Origin: Isoetes taiwanensis
Taxonomy: Eukaryota > Streptophyta > Lycopodiopsida > Isoetales > Isoetaceae
Length of the DNA: 64,000 nucleotides
Assembly: GCA_021234155.1 (NCBI GenBank)
Contig: JAJEKV010000140.1
Span: 188,001 to 252,000, forward strand
Direction: 5' to 3'
This document shows positions 23,001 to 33,000 of this stretch, piece after piece (the first letter of the stretch is position 1; each line of letters starts with the position of its first letter). A program made the translations under genes and the position numbers. The notes beneath the pieces are model-generated. The model had not been told where the DNA came from, did no database searches, and saw only the letters and a program-made list of their open reading frames with translations.

Positions 23001-23423
23001 GAGGAGACAGATGAGTTAGAATCTGATGGGTTATACAATCCCAGCTATGAAGACTTGATAAACTTGCAAGAAAGTGTTGGCCGAGGTAATTTTGAAATTG
23101 TAATAATTGTAGTTATGCAAAAGAAACTCTGAAGAAAGGAAGGAAAAGAACAAATCACTGCTTGTCACCTGACGTCCTTATTCTTGTCCTCAGTGCATGT
23201 AGGAGTTCCTGAAGAAGTGATTTCTGTACTTCCCACACATGTGATGAAGGCTCAATCTGACAGCGACGAGGCAGAGATGTGTATAATTTGCATGGCTGAG
23301 TTTTTGGGGGGCGAACATGCTATGTCTTTACCATGTTTGCATATGTTCCATTCTGAATGCATAAGGAAATGGCTTCATGTGTCTAGAAGCTGTCCCACGT
23401 GCAAGAATCAAGTTGTCCCCTAA
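20071..23423 (+). CDS. UBA-UBX-UBX-RING-H2 protein, probable E3 ubiquitin ligase (781 aa)
   Basis: Ten exons: 20071-20406, 20478-20673, 20985-21111, 21293-21471, 21541-22300, 22367-22545, 22607-22674, 22736-22799, 22879-23085, 23194-23423. All junctions are GT-AG and phases close exactly (2346 nt). Residues 1-40 form a UBA domain (MADMLEAMGFPANWCEHALR), which binds ubiquitin. A charged segment follows, then a first UBX-like fold from about residue 156 (VVHLQIRYPGHETMKGTF to FLVPFPRREFF and TLAEAQLVPRGTLTVQL). A Ser/Gln-rich linker comes next. A second UBX-like fold starts near residue 575 (LRIHLESGDIVQHSF to FPSPHFIAGEALAATLED). The RING-H2 at the C-terminus is CIIC-x14-CLHMFHSEC-x10-CPTC. 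UBX folds usually bind Cdc48/p97 and RING-H2 recruits E2, so a Cdc48-linked ligase is inferred. A 5' UTR intron (about 19950-20060) is possible. Confidence 0.88.
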
Positions 23424-23939
23424 ATCAGTGCGCTGATTGACAACAGCTTTCCAAAATGATGTAAATATAACAAAAGATTCTTTAAGTTTTATGTCCACGA
23501 TGGCGGAATTGGGCTGAAAGAGTAATGCATGCATGGTTGGGCTTTCAATTAACAAATGTTCTAGTCATCATAACATTGTTTCTCTAATGAAATGTTGAGA
23601 ACGGCATCCACCGTTTGAACTCAGGGTCAAATGCCCAATAGAAAAGCTACGAAGCTAGCAATATTTTATTGATTAAATGCCATTGCTTTGTACAATACGT
23701 AAAAACACACCAAACAACAATTCAGCCACGTCCAAAAGTTTGAAGTCACGGATGTCCAAATATTTCTAGGGGATTTTATTACCCCATTGAATCACTGTTA
23801 TCCTACCTTCATGTTGTAGGAATGACTTGGTATAAATTTTGTGCACTCATTCCTAAATACAAGCAACTCCTTTGCAAACCTTATCAGACTCTTTAGTGCA
23901 AAGGGTGAGTCCTTATTTTTTAGTTATCATTATTGGTGC
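23424..23939. other. 3' flank of the RING gene; nothing further recognised
   Basis: Contains the probable 3' UTR. No repeat, RNA gene or coding signal stands out. Confidence 0.4.
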
Positions 23940-24252
23940 AGGCTGATAACTAGTTAGCAGTACTGGAGGAGTACTGATAACTAATTATCAGTACTATTGC
24001 ACCTATATAAGATCGATGACCTACTATTGCACCCATATAAGACCGATAAGGTGGTTATCGGTCTTCGCCTCGGCCGATAACCAAAAATGTGTGGCCTTGG
24101 TTGTACGTTCTCGGTCAGATATTTGGCACGTAAGGCCTCGGCCCGGCCTTCGGCCCTAGCGGGCCTCGGCCTTACGTGCCAAATATCTGGCCTCTGACGT
24201 ACAGCCTCGGTCACACATTTTTTTGTTATCGGCCTCAATCAGGCCGATAACC
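23940..24252. mobile_element. Foldback element with long GC-rich inverted arms
   Basis: Arms at about 24070-24145 and 24165-24235 pair over some 65 bp. They share 'aaatgtgtg', 'tgtacg', and the complementary 'atatttggcacgtaaggc' and 'gccttacgtgccaaatat'. The centre is rich in GGCCTCGGCC. Smaller nested palindromes lie at 23943-23990 and 24040-24065, and GTTATCGG motifs border it. Typical of MITE or foldback elements; no coding sequence. Confidence 0.75.
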
Positions 24253-26700
24253 TTACCTTGTACAATAGAGACAAGCTTTCAGGCTCATAAGCCACTAGTA
24301 TTTATGTTCAAAGTAACTGCTCAGTAGGAGTGGCTTCCGGAGGGGAAAACTGGAAGGCAGCACTGCCCTTGCCCAAAAACCACGATAATCAAGTGGTAAC
24401 CTAACCATTGGAAGGTAGAATTTCCATCTTCTTCCACGAGGCCGACTCTTGGAGTGAACAACAATTTTTTTCATGCTAGGTTTGTGTTTCTTTTCTTTGG
24501 CCATTAGTCATAACTCTAGAACCTAGTAGATACTTATCATCTTTACCATCGCCATGTGTTCTTGAACTTTTACCAAATCCGACCTTTAGTGTTGAGATTC
24601 TTGAGGTTTAGTCATGGTATGCGAGCGCCATAAATATCGGACATATTCATGTATAAACCGCAAGTATATCCGTGGTATATCCCGAGTCTTTGACATGTTA
24701 TAACCACATCTTGACATGTTTAAACCAAATCACAAAAAATTACATGACGTTTTTGTGGACTTAGTGGATTATTTGCCATTTAGGGTTGGTTTAAACACGA
24801 CCACATTTGATACTTACGGCATTGGTGGCGATTTGGTATAGAATCAATGGCAGTGCTAGGGAGGTAGTCTGAACATTCAACAACCAAGGTTTTTTAAGAA
24901 AAATTGCAAGTGAAAACTAGAAAATTTCACTTAATGGTGGTTTACAAAAAAAGCCCCACATTGAGCCGCAAGGGCAAAAATATGTTTTACCCTTGTTTCG
25001 ATGCTCTCTTTGGGGGACCGCCCTTCCAGCAAAATCATCAGGCTCTTCAGAACGAGTTCCCTTCTGGGTACCCCGTTTCAGGTACCTGACACTGTCAGGT
25101 ACTTCTTGATGAATCCCAGCCGTCCGTCCAATGGGATCATCCCAGCTATTCAATTAATACCTTCCGGCCATCCTGTAAATACCTTCGACGAAATCATCAA
25201 CGTTTTATCCGTTGAGATCACACATGTTTTATCTCGCCAGATGGTTTAACGCACCAAAATATTCTCCCTCTCCCTGGTGGAATGGCTTGTGGCATATTTC
25301 ACCGGACAAAATAATCTTCTAGATATTCTGCTAGATGGAATCGCCAGCTTCTTGATTCCTCGCGATGGAATCACCACACCATAATTTTTCCGAAGCAATA
25401 ACCCTACAATACTAACACCCGACACCTGTTGCACACGCCATTCTGGTCGTTCGCTCGACAAGGTAATCAGAGCCATTGATTTGGCTATCCCGTAGAATCA
25501 CCACCATAGCATTTCGTTGGAAGGGATATCCACCTGTCGATCCCCTGCCGTGGAATCACATTCGCGGCTGTTCCCTATAACAGGATCACACCGTATTTAT
25601 GTTGTTATTTTTGTTTTGTAATTTTAATTTTTGAATGAAGCTTATTGAAGGTTGATCCCAACGAATAGGATAACATTTTAAATTTAATTCTGAATGATAG
25701 CCTTCAATGGGCATACACAGTTTGCTGACATAAAGATATGATATATAGCCCTCTTATGTTTTGCCACGTCGACCTTGTATTGTATGCGCAAGTCCCATCA
25801 CGACACGTGTTCTGCATTGCAACCCTTCCAACAGAATCACATTCTTTAGCGCCAAAAAAATCCATTATTCCAAACTTTCCCAAGTTCTCTCTCACAAAGT
25901 TCGTTCTGACATTTGGGTTTCTCGGTTTAACTGTTAGATTCTTGTCTTCTTGTTGCAAATAATCCTTATCCAAATGGAGCAGATCATTGGGACCTCAGTT
26001 AATAAGAAAATCCCAAATGGAAGATTCAACAAAACAAACTCGGCCTTTAGGATTGATGTCCAAGATTCATTCTCTGGCTAACATTCCGATACGGAGGTGG
26101 ACTCCCCTCCGAAAAATCCTCTAAAAAAGAAGGCTTTTAGTGACGGTCCTGGCTAGATGGGAGTCATACGTCCGTAAGATGATGATCTTGCATCTGTTTG
26201 AGCGAGGTGTATTGGTCGAGCTTCTCAAATATTCCCTGATATTTGGCGAGTAACTTTATTTATCAATCAAAAAACTATAACAAAATAAAATGTAAAGACA
26301 GGACTATAACCCCAATGAACAAACTGATCCAGCTGAGCTCAACCATCTAAGAATGAATTTGAAGGTAAGTTTCCCAAATCATTACTTTCTTCTCCTAATC
26401 AGATGAAGAATAATGATAAGCCATAACAATTTCCATCTGCGTCCACTAAAAAAGAATCTCATCTACAATGTCCATGCAATTAAAGATATACAGTCTCCTT
26501 CTCTTCCAGATCGACCACAAAAGCCAACCACAAGCAAGGTGAAAAACTTGTTTTTGCAGTTTGGACCATGTATCCGAATAAATAGTGGGAAAATATGCTG
26601 GCTAGATAGAGAGGTGCAAAATAGGGTTAACAACCAAGACTATGCCAACCGAACCCACTCACATAAGAAGAAGCAATGCTCAATACTCTCAAAACCTTTG
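24253..26700. other. Intergenic stretch without recognised genes
   Basis: Short open frames (for example minus strand 25973-25704) have no recognisable domains. A short palindrome 'caggtacctgacactgtcaggtac' lies near 25079-25103. I see nothing else to support a gene. Confidence 0.4.
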
Positions 26701-27604
26701 CTTAGATAGAGGACAGAGCTCCACAATTCGATGATCACTTTTACGGAACCAACCTGTTGAGTTTGAGACATCGGTGGATTACTTGCCACCACATAACTGC
26801 CATCTTTGGATGAAGCAACTTATTCCACACCCATGTTCAAACACTTTTCCAGTGTTATTGGGGGACATGAAGATGCCATCTTTTATACAGCAGCAAGATT
26901 TCATTATGAAGAAGTAATTCATAAACAGAAGAAACAAAGCACCCTGGCTTGATACCCTAGTGGCAACCCGCATACAAATACTTCGACTTGCAAACCAGTA
27001 TCATGTGGCAATAATGCAGCAATATGAGTTCAAACTACTCTATCACATCTGTAGAACAAGAATTTTGTTCTGAATGCTTCCTATGAGAGGAAATGGCCAG
27101 ACTCGTACCAAGCTACAATTGTGCTTATACCAGCTGCTATGCATCGCCCTGTGTCTTTGGATGAATAGCAACACTTAAAGGCCCAGTCACTGGAGTGTCC
27201 TGCAAAGAAATCTGCCAGCATGGAGTAGATAACTAAAGACACACCTTGGGAGTGGTATGAGACTTGACAATGTCACAAGCAACAAGCAACCCTTTTAAAA
27301 AGGTTGGAGCATTTAGATATGAAAGTAGATGATAAAATAAAGCCCAAGGAAGGAGGGGCTTAATGGTAGCCTTAGTTGAATTGACCGCATCAACAACCTC
27401 AAAACAGAAAAATTCTCCAACAAGAATCTTCCAAATAAGCTTTGATATCACCTTACTTTGCAGGTGAAAATCCAGCATTCTAAAGCCACCAGTTGGCTTA
27501 GACTTAATGCACTTCATTCAAGCAACCTTAACCTCCTCATTTCCATTCCAAATGAAGTTCCTGACAATATGCACAATCTCCTTCATCTTACACTGATGGG
27601 CTAG
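26700..27604 (-). mobile_element. LINE ORF2 C-terminal fragment
   Basis: Minus-strand frame around 27560-27233 reads KSKPTGGFRMLDFHLQSKV, preceded by VRNFIWNGNEE. This is the 'FIW...PK..GGLGI.DL...N' region found downstream of the RT core in plant L1-type LINEs. It is of a different subfamily from the LINE at 27606, whose 3' tail is inserted into it at about 27605. Confidence 0.7.
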
Positions 27605-27605
27605 T

Positions 27606-27686
27606 ATAGTAGAATAGAATAGAATAGAATAGAATAGAATAGAATAGAATAGAATAGAATAGAATAGAATAGAATAGAATAGAATA
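27606..27686 (-). repeat. (ATTCT)n tail of the LINE
   Basis: About 16 copies of the pentamer AGAAT on the plus strand, directly after the conserved LINE 3' end (27687-27720). The same junction occurs at 57184-57248, and a variant with AATTC units at 56219-56255, so this is a LINE tail and not a chance microsatellite. Confidence 0.8.
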
Positions 27687-30517
27687 GGATTTTTATCGTC
27701 CACGGAGACCAATTGGCCTATGGGACCCAAACAGTAGGCGCAGCAAGCGTATTACTATCCGGGTTAAAAAAACCCTCTCCCGCCCTAAAGGGTTGTTTGG
27801 GGGAAAAACCGTAACAGGAATAGGTTTGCTGTCAAACTGTACAAATACAAATATAGACAAAATTATGTACATGTATCAAGTAAGTGTCCGAGGACCAAGT
27901 TAGTCTCGGCGATCCATGATCTCTTGAATGTATGACCAACCTCCGAACCGAGTTCGTGCTCATCATCTCATGCAGGAGCTGGCCGGGACGGACCAGCTCA
28001 ACGTAGCGTATCCGAATGTCATCATATGCCAAACAACTCTGAAGGGTGTGGCATTCGTCTTCCACAGCTCCAACCTGGCAGCGTTGGCAAAGCCTCTCCT
28101 AACGCAGCTCCCCAACCCATCCCCCTGTCTCAATCCGGAGATGGTGTGCACCTGTGCGGATAGAGGCAATGGATCTGCGCTTTTTCATGGGTAGATGAGT
28201 GCATAGGTAGCATTACGGGCTCCGCTCCAACCTGGGATTTATGTGGCGTTGATAATGTGCCGTCTTGACATGTTCAAGGGTGCTGGCATCCCATAGCTTA
28301 CTGAGGAAGCATGCGCCAAGGTACTGTTTGAGGCTGCGGCGATCTGCCCCCATTTGCACTTGGATGCACCTGTGCTCCTGCACATTCCATCTGGCCAGCC
28401 ACTGAGCTCTCTTGTCCCACCAGCAGGCTTTTAGGCGTTGAGGCCCCATTGCCACAGTGTAAGCAAGGATAGGGAGACGAGCATCGTCCATGCTGACCAC
28501 CTTCTAGAAGTAGACAATGTGTCTGTCAAGGGCCCCTCTTTGAAGAGGCAAGTAACTTGTTTCTTGTAGCAATATCTGGTATGGGACTGTGGACTTCACC
28601 CCCAAGGGCCCGTGCCAAGAAAGCTTTCTGCACCTGCTCTAAGTCATTCCAAGTAGCGAGGGAAATCACCTGGCTCCAGACCTCGACCCCGTACAAAAGC
28701 ACCTTGAATAGGTGCGATTGGTGGGTCCAATCATACAGCTCTGCCTTGTGACTATTGTTCTCCATTGCATAGAGTGCCTTCCAACCTGATGCGGCTCGCA
28801 GCCAAATAAAATTGTCCCAGTTCATGGTCGACAGGAATTCCACCCCCAAATATTTGTAAGCGGGCACGACTTCAACACTTTGGCCACGATAAATGAGGAT
28901 TGGAGGTCGTGGCTGGCATGTAGATGATACCAGAACCACCTTAGTTTTGGCTAAGTTGACACCCATGTCAGTGTCTTGGCAGAATGTGTCCAGGGCATCA
29001 AGATGGTGTTGCATGTCTGCCTGAGTGTGTGCTAGGAGGCCCACATTGTCGGCATAGATCAGCTGCCTGATGATCTGGTGTAGGAGGTGAGCCCCAGTGC
29101 CTCCATTGTCAGCGAGCCATCTCTCCAGCTGATCAATATACAGGCCAAATAGTGTGGGAGAGAGAGGGCATCCCTGAAGGACCCCGATACTGCTCTCGAA
29201 TGATCGGCCCGTTGTTTACAGCCGGCCGGTGCATGTCTCATATAACATGTACACCGTGTTATGTAGTTCGGCAGGGACGTCTAGCTGCTGCAATCTTGCC
29301 CACAGCTTTTCCCGAGGTACAGTGTCAAAAGCCTTGGTGAAGTCTACGAAGCAGCAATACAGATCTTGCCGACGGTTCCTGCTGTCCTCAACCAGAGTCC
29401 GCAGCGTGAAGATATGATCTATGGTTGAGTGCCTCGGCCTGAATCCTGTGAGTTTCCAGACTCCCGCTGCCTCTGCCCATCCTGTCAACTGCCGCTCAAG
29501 GATCCCGGCAAGAAGCTTTGCAAATACTGAGCTGATCATGATGGTTCGGTAATTGGCCAGGCAATGCGGGTCTCCTGCCTTATAGTTGGGATAACCCTGC
29601 TAGTGGTCCATTGCAGGGGAAAACCTTCCCGCAATGCCTTGTTAAACATGTCTGTCAGTACCGACGCGATGGATGGTCCTGCCCACTTGAGTAAATCTGC
29701 ATGCATGCCATTAAGGTTTGGTGCTTTTCCATTGGCTAGACGTTGCAGCCCCTGTGCTACCTCCGCCTCCGTGATTTCCAGTAAGGCCCCCGGCTGGGGT
29801 AATACCGCCTGCCCCCCTCGGGTCAGAGCTGCTACGTATTGCCCCCACCGGTCCGAGTGATGTTTCTTGTGGTGACCGCCTCCCCGAGCACTCTCTCTGC
29901 CAGAATGTACTGGGATGATGTTCCAGGAGGAAGAACATTTCCTATTGACGGGCCGCAATGTACTTGGTCTTTCTAGCCTTAAGGAAAGTGCAGTATTGCT
30001 TCACTGTATCCGAGTGTAGAGTCTGTGACTTGGCAGAGCCAGCGTTTGCATTCTTTGCACTCGGCATCGAACCACTGGTTACACGGAAAGGCCATAGCTC
30101 TCGAGGTTTGCCTGGGGCGACTTCTTCCAAAACACCTCTCTGCAGTAGCCCGAGGACGTCAATGAGCCTGCTTGCCTGCTGCTCTAGCGTTGAGCGTTGT
30201 GAGATGCTTGCCAGATCCTCCGTAAGCATTTGGGAGTAAGTAGGAGTGCGCTCATAGTCCAGTCTGAGCTGGGGCATACGAGGAGGTGTTGGACAGGTGT
30301 CTGGAGCAACTTGCCAAGCCAGCTGCAAGTAGAGCGGTAGGTGGTCTGAGTCCATCTCCTCATCCCTACCAGTTGTTCCCACTCGAAAATGTTTGACGAG
30401 ATGCATGTCCTGCTCGGCCACCAAAACATAGTCTACCATGTTGGATCCACCTCCCTGGTTCTCCTGTCTGCAAGTGTGCTGGCTGAAGGATGGCCACAGT
30501 GCTAGTCCATTGCAAAT
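27606..30517 (-). mobile_element. LINE (3' half): endonuclease end, reverse transcriptase, zinc-knuckle tail
   Basis: Minus-strand ORF2 in pieces. 30517-29942: end of the AP-endonuclease, with MVDYVLV and SDHLPLYLQL. 29958-29536: LQRLANGKAPNLNGMHADLL. 29539-29216: RT (GFRPRHSTIDHIFTLRTLVE, CCFVDFTKAFDTVPREKLW). 29070-28526: the catalytic box reads YADN instead of YADD, followed by LLAHTQ. 28500-27840: C-terminal part with RTGAHHLRIETG and a CCHC-like motif. The 3' UTR ends GTGGACGATAAAAA and is followed by (ATTCT)n in place of poly(A). Several frameshifts; inactive. The 5' half is 52533-54850, after the 22-kb gypsy insertion. Confidence 0.9.
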
Positions 30518-30522
30518 CACAA
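30518..30522. repeat. Target site duplication CACAA, left copy
   Basis: CACAA here and at 52528-52532 flank the 22-kb element. Removing the element and one copy restores an open endonuclease frame in the LINE. Confidence 0.9.
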
Positions 30523-32114
30523 TGTGACGTCCCCTACTCATATACGGTGCCCTCACCGTATACAAACAGGAGTTCATCCCCCATACCAGCTTCAATTGAT
30601 ACAGGCCCCTCCACGTATCACTGCAACCTTGATGAGTTCCAGTGGGAAGAATGAAGAGGTCATTTTACCCTGTCTCCCTCAGGGCCTACCTAGCTGCGGA
30701 AGCGTAAACATACATGTCAGTATACAACAACAACATCACATGACCATTTCGAAGGATGGTTCACCACATATCTGCATAGACAAGATCAACACATCACATA
30801 TGGGAGTCCTACCCAAGGCTCAGACTCAAGGGGAATGACTGACGGCTTGGGTCTCCAGAGTTCATTGCAGACAGAATTCATGGCAATGGATTTGGCTGGC
30901 ATGAGAACATGGCTTAGGGTAGTCCACTCCATCCGCCCCTCCTATGCACACTTTGCAGATTAGGTTGAAGAGTGTTGGGACCTGACTGTAGCCCCCCGGA
31001 TGCATAGCCAAGGGGGCTAAACCTGGGTTGCATCTCCCCAGTTCTGATGGGGTAGGTACGGATCACTCCCTCCAGAGATCTACATGCTGACTCAAGGTGA
31101 CTAGAGGGCCACTGCCCTTATTCGACTTGAACCCAATGGAGAGTGACGCATCACTCCACGGGTGTCGAGCCCATGCCTTGCCCACACTCAGTGGCAAGCC
31201 ATTAGACCTAGTCCACAGTGATCCCCAGTAGACTTTACACACCAGGGGGATCGTTCAAGAGTCAGAACACGAACCTCTTTATAAGCCAGTCTGGCCCTTC
31301 CACCCACAACCAGGCGTGGCTGGCTCTTGTACACAGGCCGAAGTTACAGTGTGCTAAGGAGGCTAACTAGGAGCACCAACTACTAGGCTTTAAGGTCTCT
31401 ACCCCCCTTCCCAATACAATGAGTTCACAGAGATACATCATCCATATACATCACAGAAGAACTAAAGAACTAGATCTAATCTATATCATAGAGTTAGGTT
31501 CTTTAGTTAGAGCTTGGTATCTGGGGATCTAAATGGCTGATATAGGCAATTTAATAGGCTAAACCTACTGATTCAATGACTGGAAGATGGTTTAGGCTAT
31601 TAAATTGACTAAATACCTGATCCTTGGCTCGCTCCTCCTGCCCTGAACTCGACCATCCTGCTCTGCTGCTAGAAGATGAAGCTAGAAGGGGAAACTAATG
31701 AGCTAGATCACTCAGACAGAGTCTGGGAGGCGGGGTTGACTCCTGGGGCAAGTAAAACAGAGCCCTAAAATGGCATGAACGAAAATAGCAAGTTAGGGTT
31801 TCCTTTACCTAAATAGACAAGGGGTTAGGGTTAGAGTTTCCAATTATCCCTTTAAGCATGTGGGATAATTGGGTATGGCCCACTTGCCTTTATTGACTAG
31901 GTGGCATAAAGTGTCCACATAAGAAAATGTGCACCTAGATAAATGTGCAATGGGTAATTGTGCACATTAATAAATGCACACGCCTTGCAAGTTGCCCCCC
32001 TAGGGCTACCTGCTTGGCTACACGTCGGCGTACACGTCAGTCGGGGTGGCGTGTACGCGTGACGAGGCAGTACAATATACGTCCTGGGACCATATACTGT
32101 GCTGGAATGTCACA
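30523..32114 (-). repeat. 3' LTR of the 22-kb element (1592 bp)
   Basis: Starts TGTGACGTCCCC, ends GGAATGTCACA. Matches 50929-52527 with few substitutions and small indels. The largest difference seen is the number of TTAGGG units (two here near 31831, four in the other copy near 52215). Confidence 0.93.
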
Positions 32115-33000
32115 TTCTCCCCACCTTGAAATGATGCTGTCCGCAGCATCGTGGATCTCCCCACCTTGGGATCTTCCTAACCTGCAATCAACTTGATGCA
32201 TACAATATACTACTATCATACTTACACATTTATTAGGATTACCTTAAGGTAATATTTTTAGAACATTATTACGCCATTACCTTATCAAATAACTTATCGA
32301 TTCGTAACGTCATTAAAACAAGTTACTCATTAGTTTCACTTATCACAACATTTTAGTTTATCAAAATTTTAACATTTCATATACAATTATCCTTCGAGGT
32401 ACTCTTCATTCCTTGCAACACATTCCAACAAAATTTGTGTTGCAAGTCTTCGTAGCTCGACCTCCTTGCCCTCCGGAGCGCTCTATTGGCCTGCAGGTCG
32501 ACACTACGTTAGTACCATTTTAATTATTAATAAAATTTTGGTTATAAGGGAACCACCCCATCTATCTACATGAATGCATGGCTAATCTCCCGGCGTAGGA
32601 AGAGGATGTTTCTTCCATCGTGGCCGTGGAGACAACGCCCTATAATGCCTATATCGCGCTCATGCCTACACCTTTAGTTGCCCAAATGTGGAGGATAGGG
32701 TCCTTCCCGTATATGGGGCGTGAAGGATAGAGTCCTCCCCGTGGGCATTGACTAGAGGTGCTTTTCCTATCAATGCATTCTTGAATGACCTCTTTTCTCT
32801 CGAGGTCGTCTACTTCCGTGGGACAGAAGTAGACTTTTTAATCTACCTTCCACTCATCCAAGCGGAACCACGGTCATGCCTACATTGACATTACACCACG
32901 TCCTAGAGATCACCCTAGTGGTCTCATCATCGGTAACAACGCATGCAACCCATACCTAGCATAGGTTGCATGCGTAGATTAATCTTAACTACACATGAAA
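32115..33000. other. Polypurine tract and 3' untranslated region of the element
   Basis: TTCTCCCCACCTTGAA at 32115-32130 is AAGGTGGGGAGAA on the coding strand, directly next to the 3' LTR, the expected plus-strand priming site. The rest to the pol stop at 33001 has no recognised feature. Confidence 0.7.

Noticed and set aside
24295-25250. Small genes in the intergenic stretch
   Set aside because: No domain, splice pattern or codon regularity supports any of the short frames.
27605-27690. Plain microsatellite (AGAAT)n
   Set aside because: The same tract adjoins the same 27-bp LINE 3' end at 57184, so it is better read as a LINE tail.
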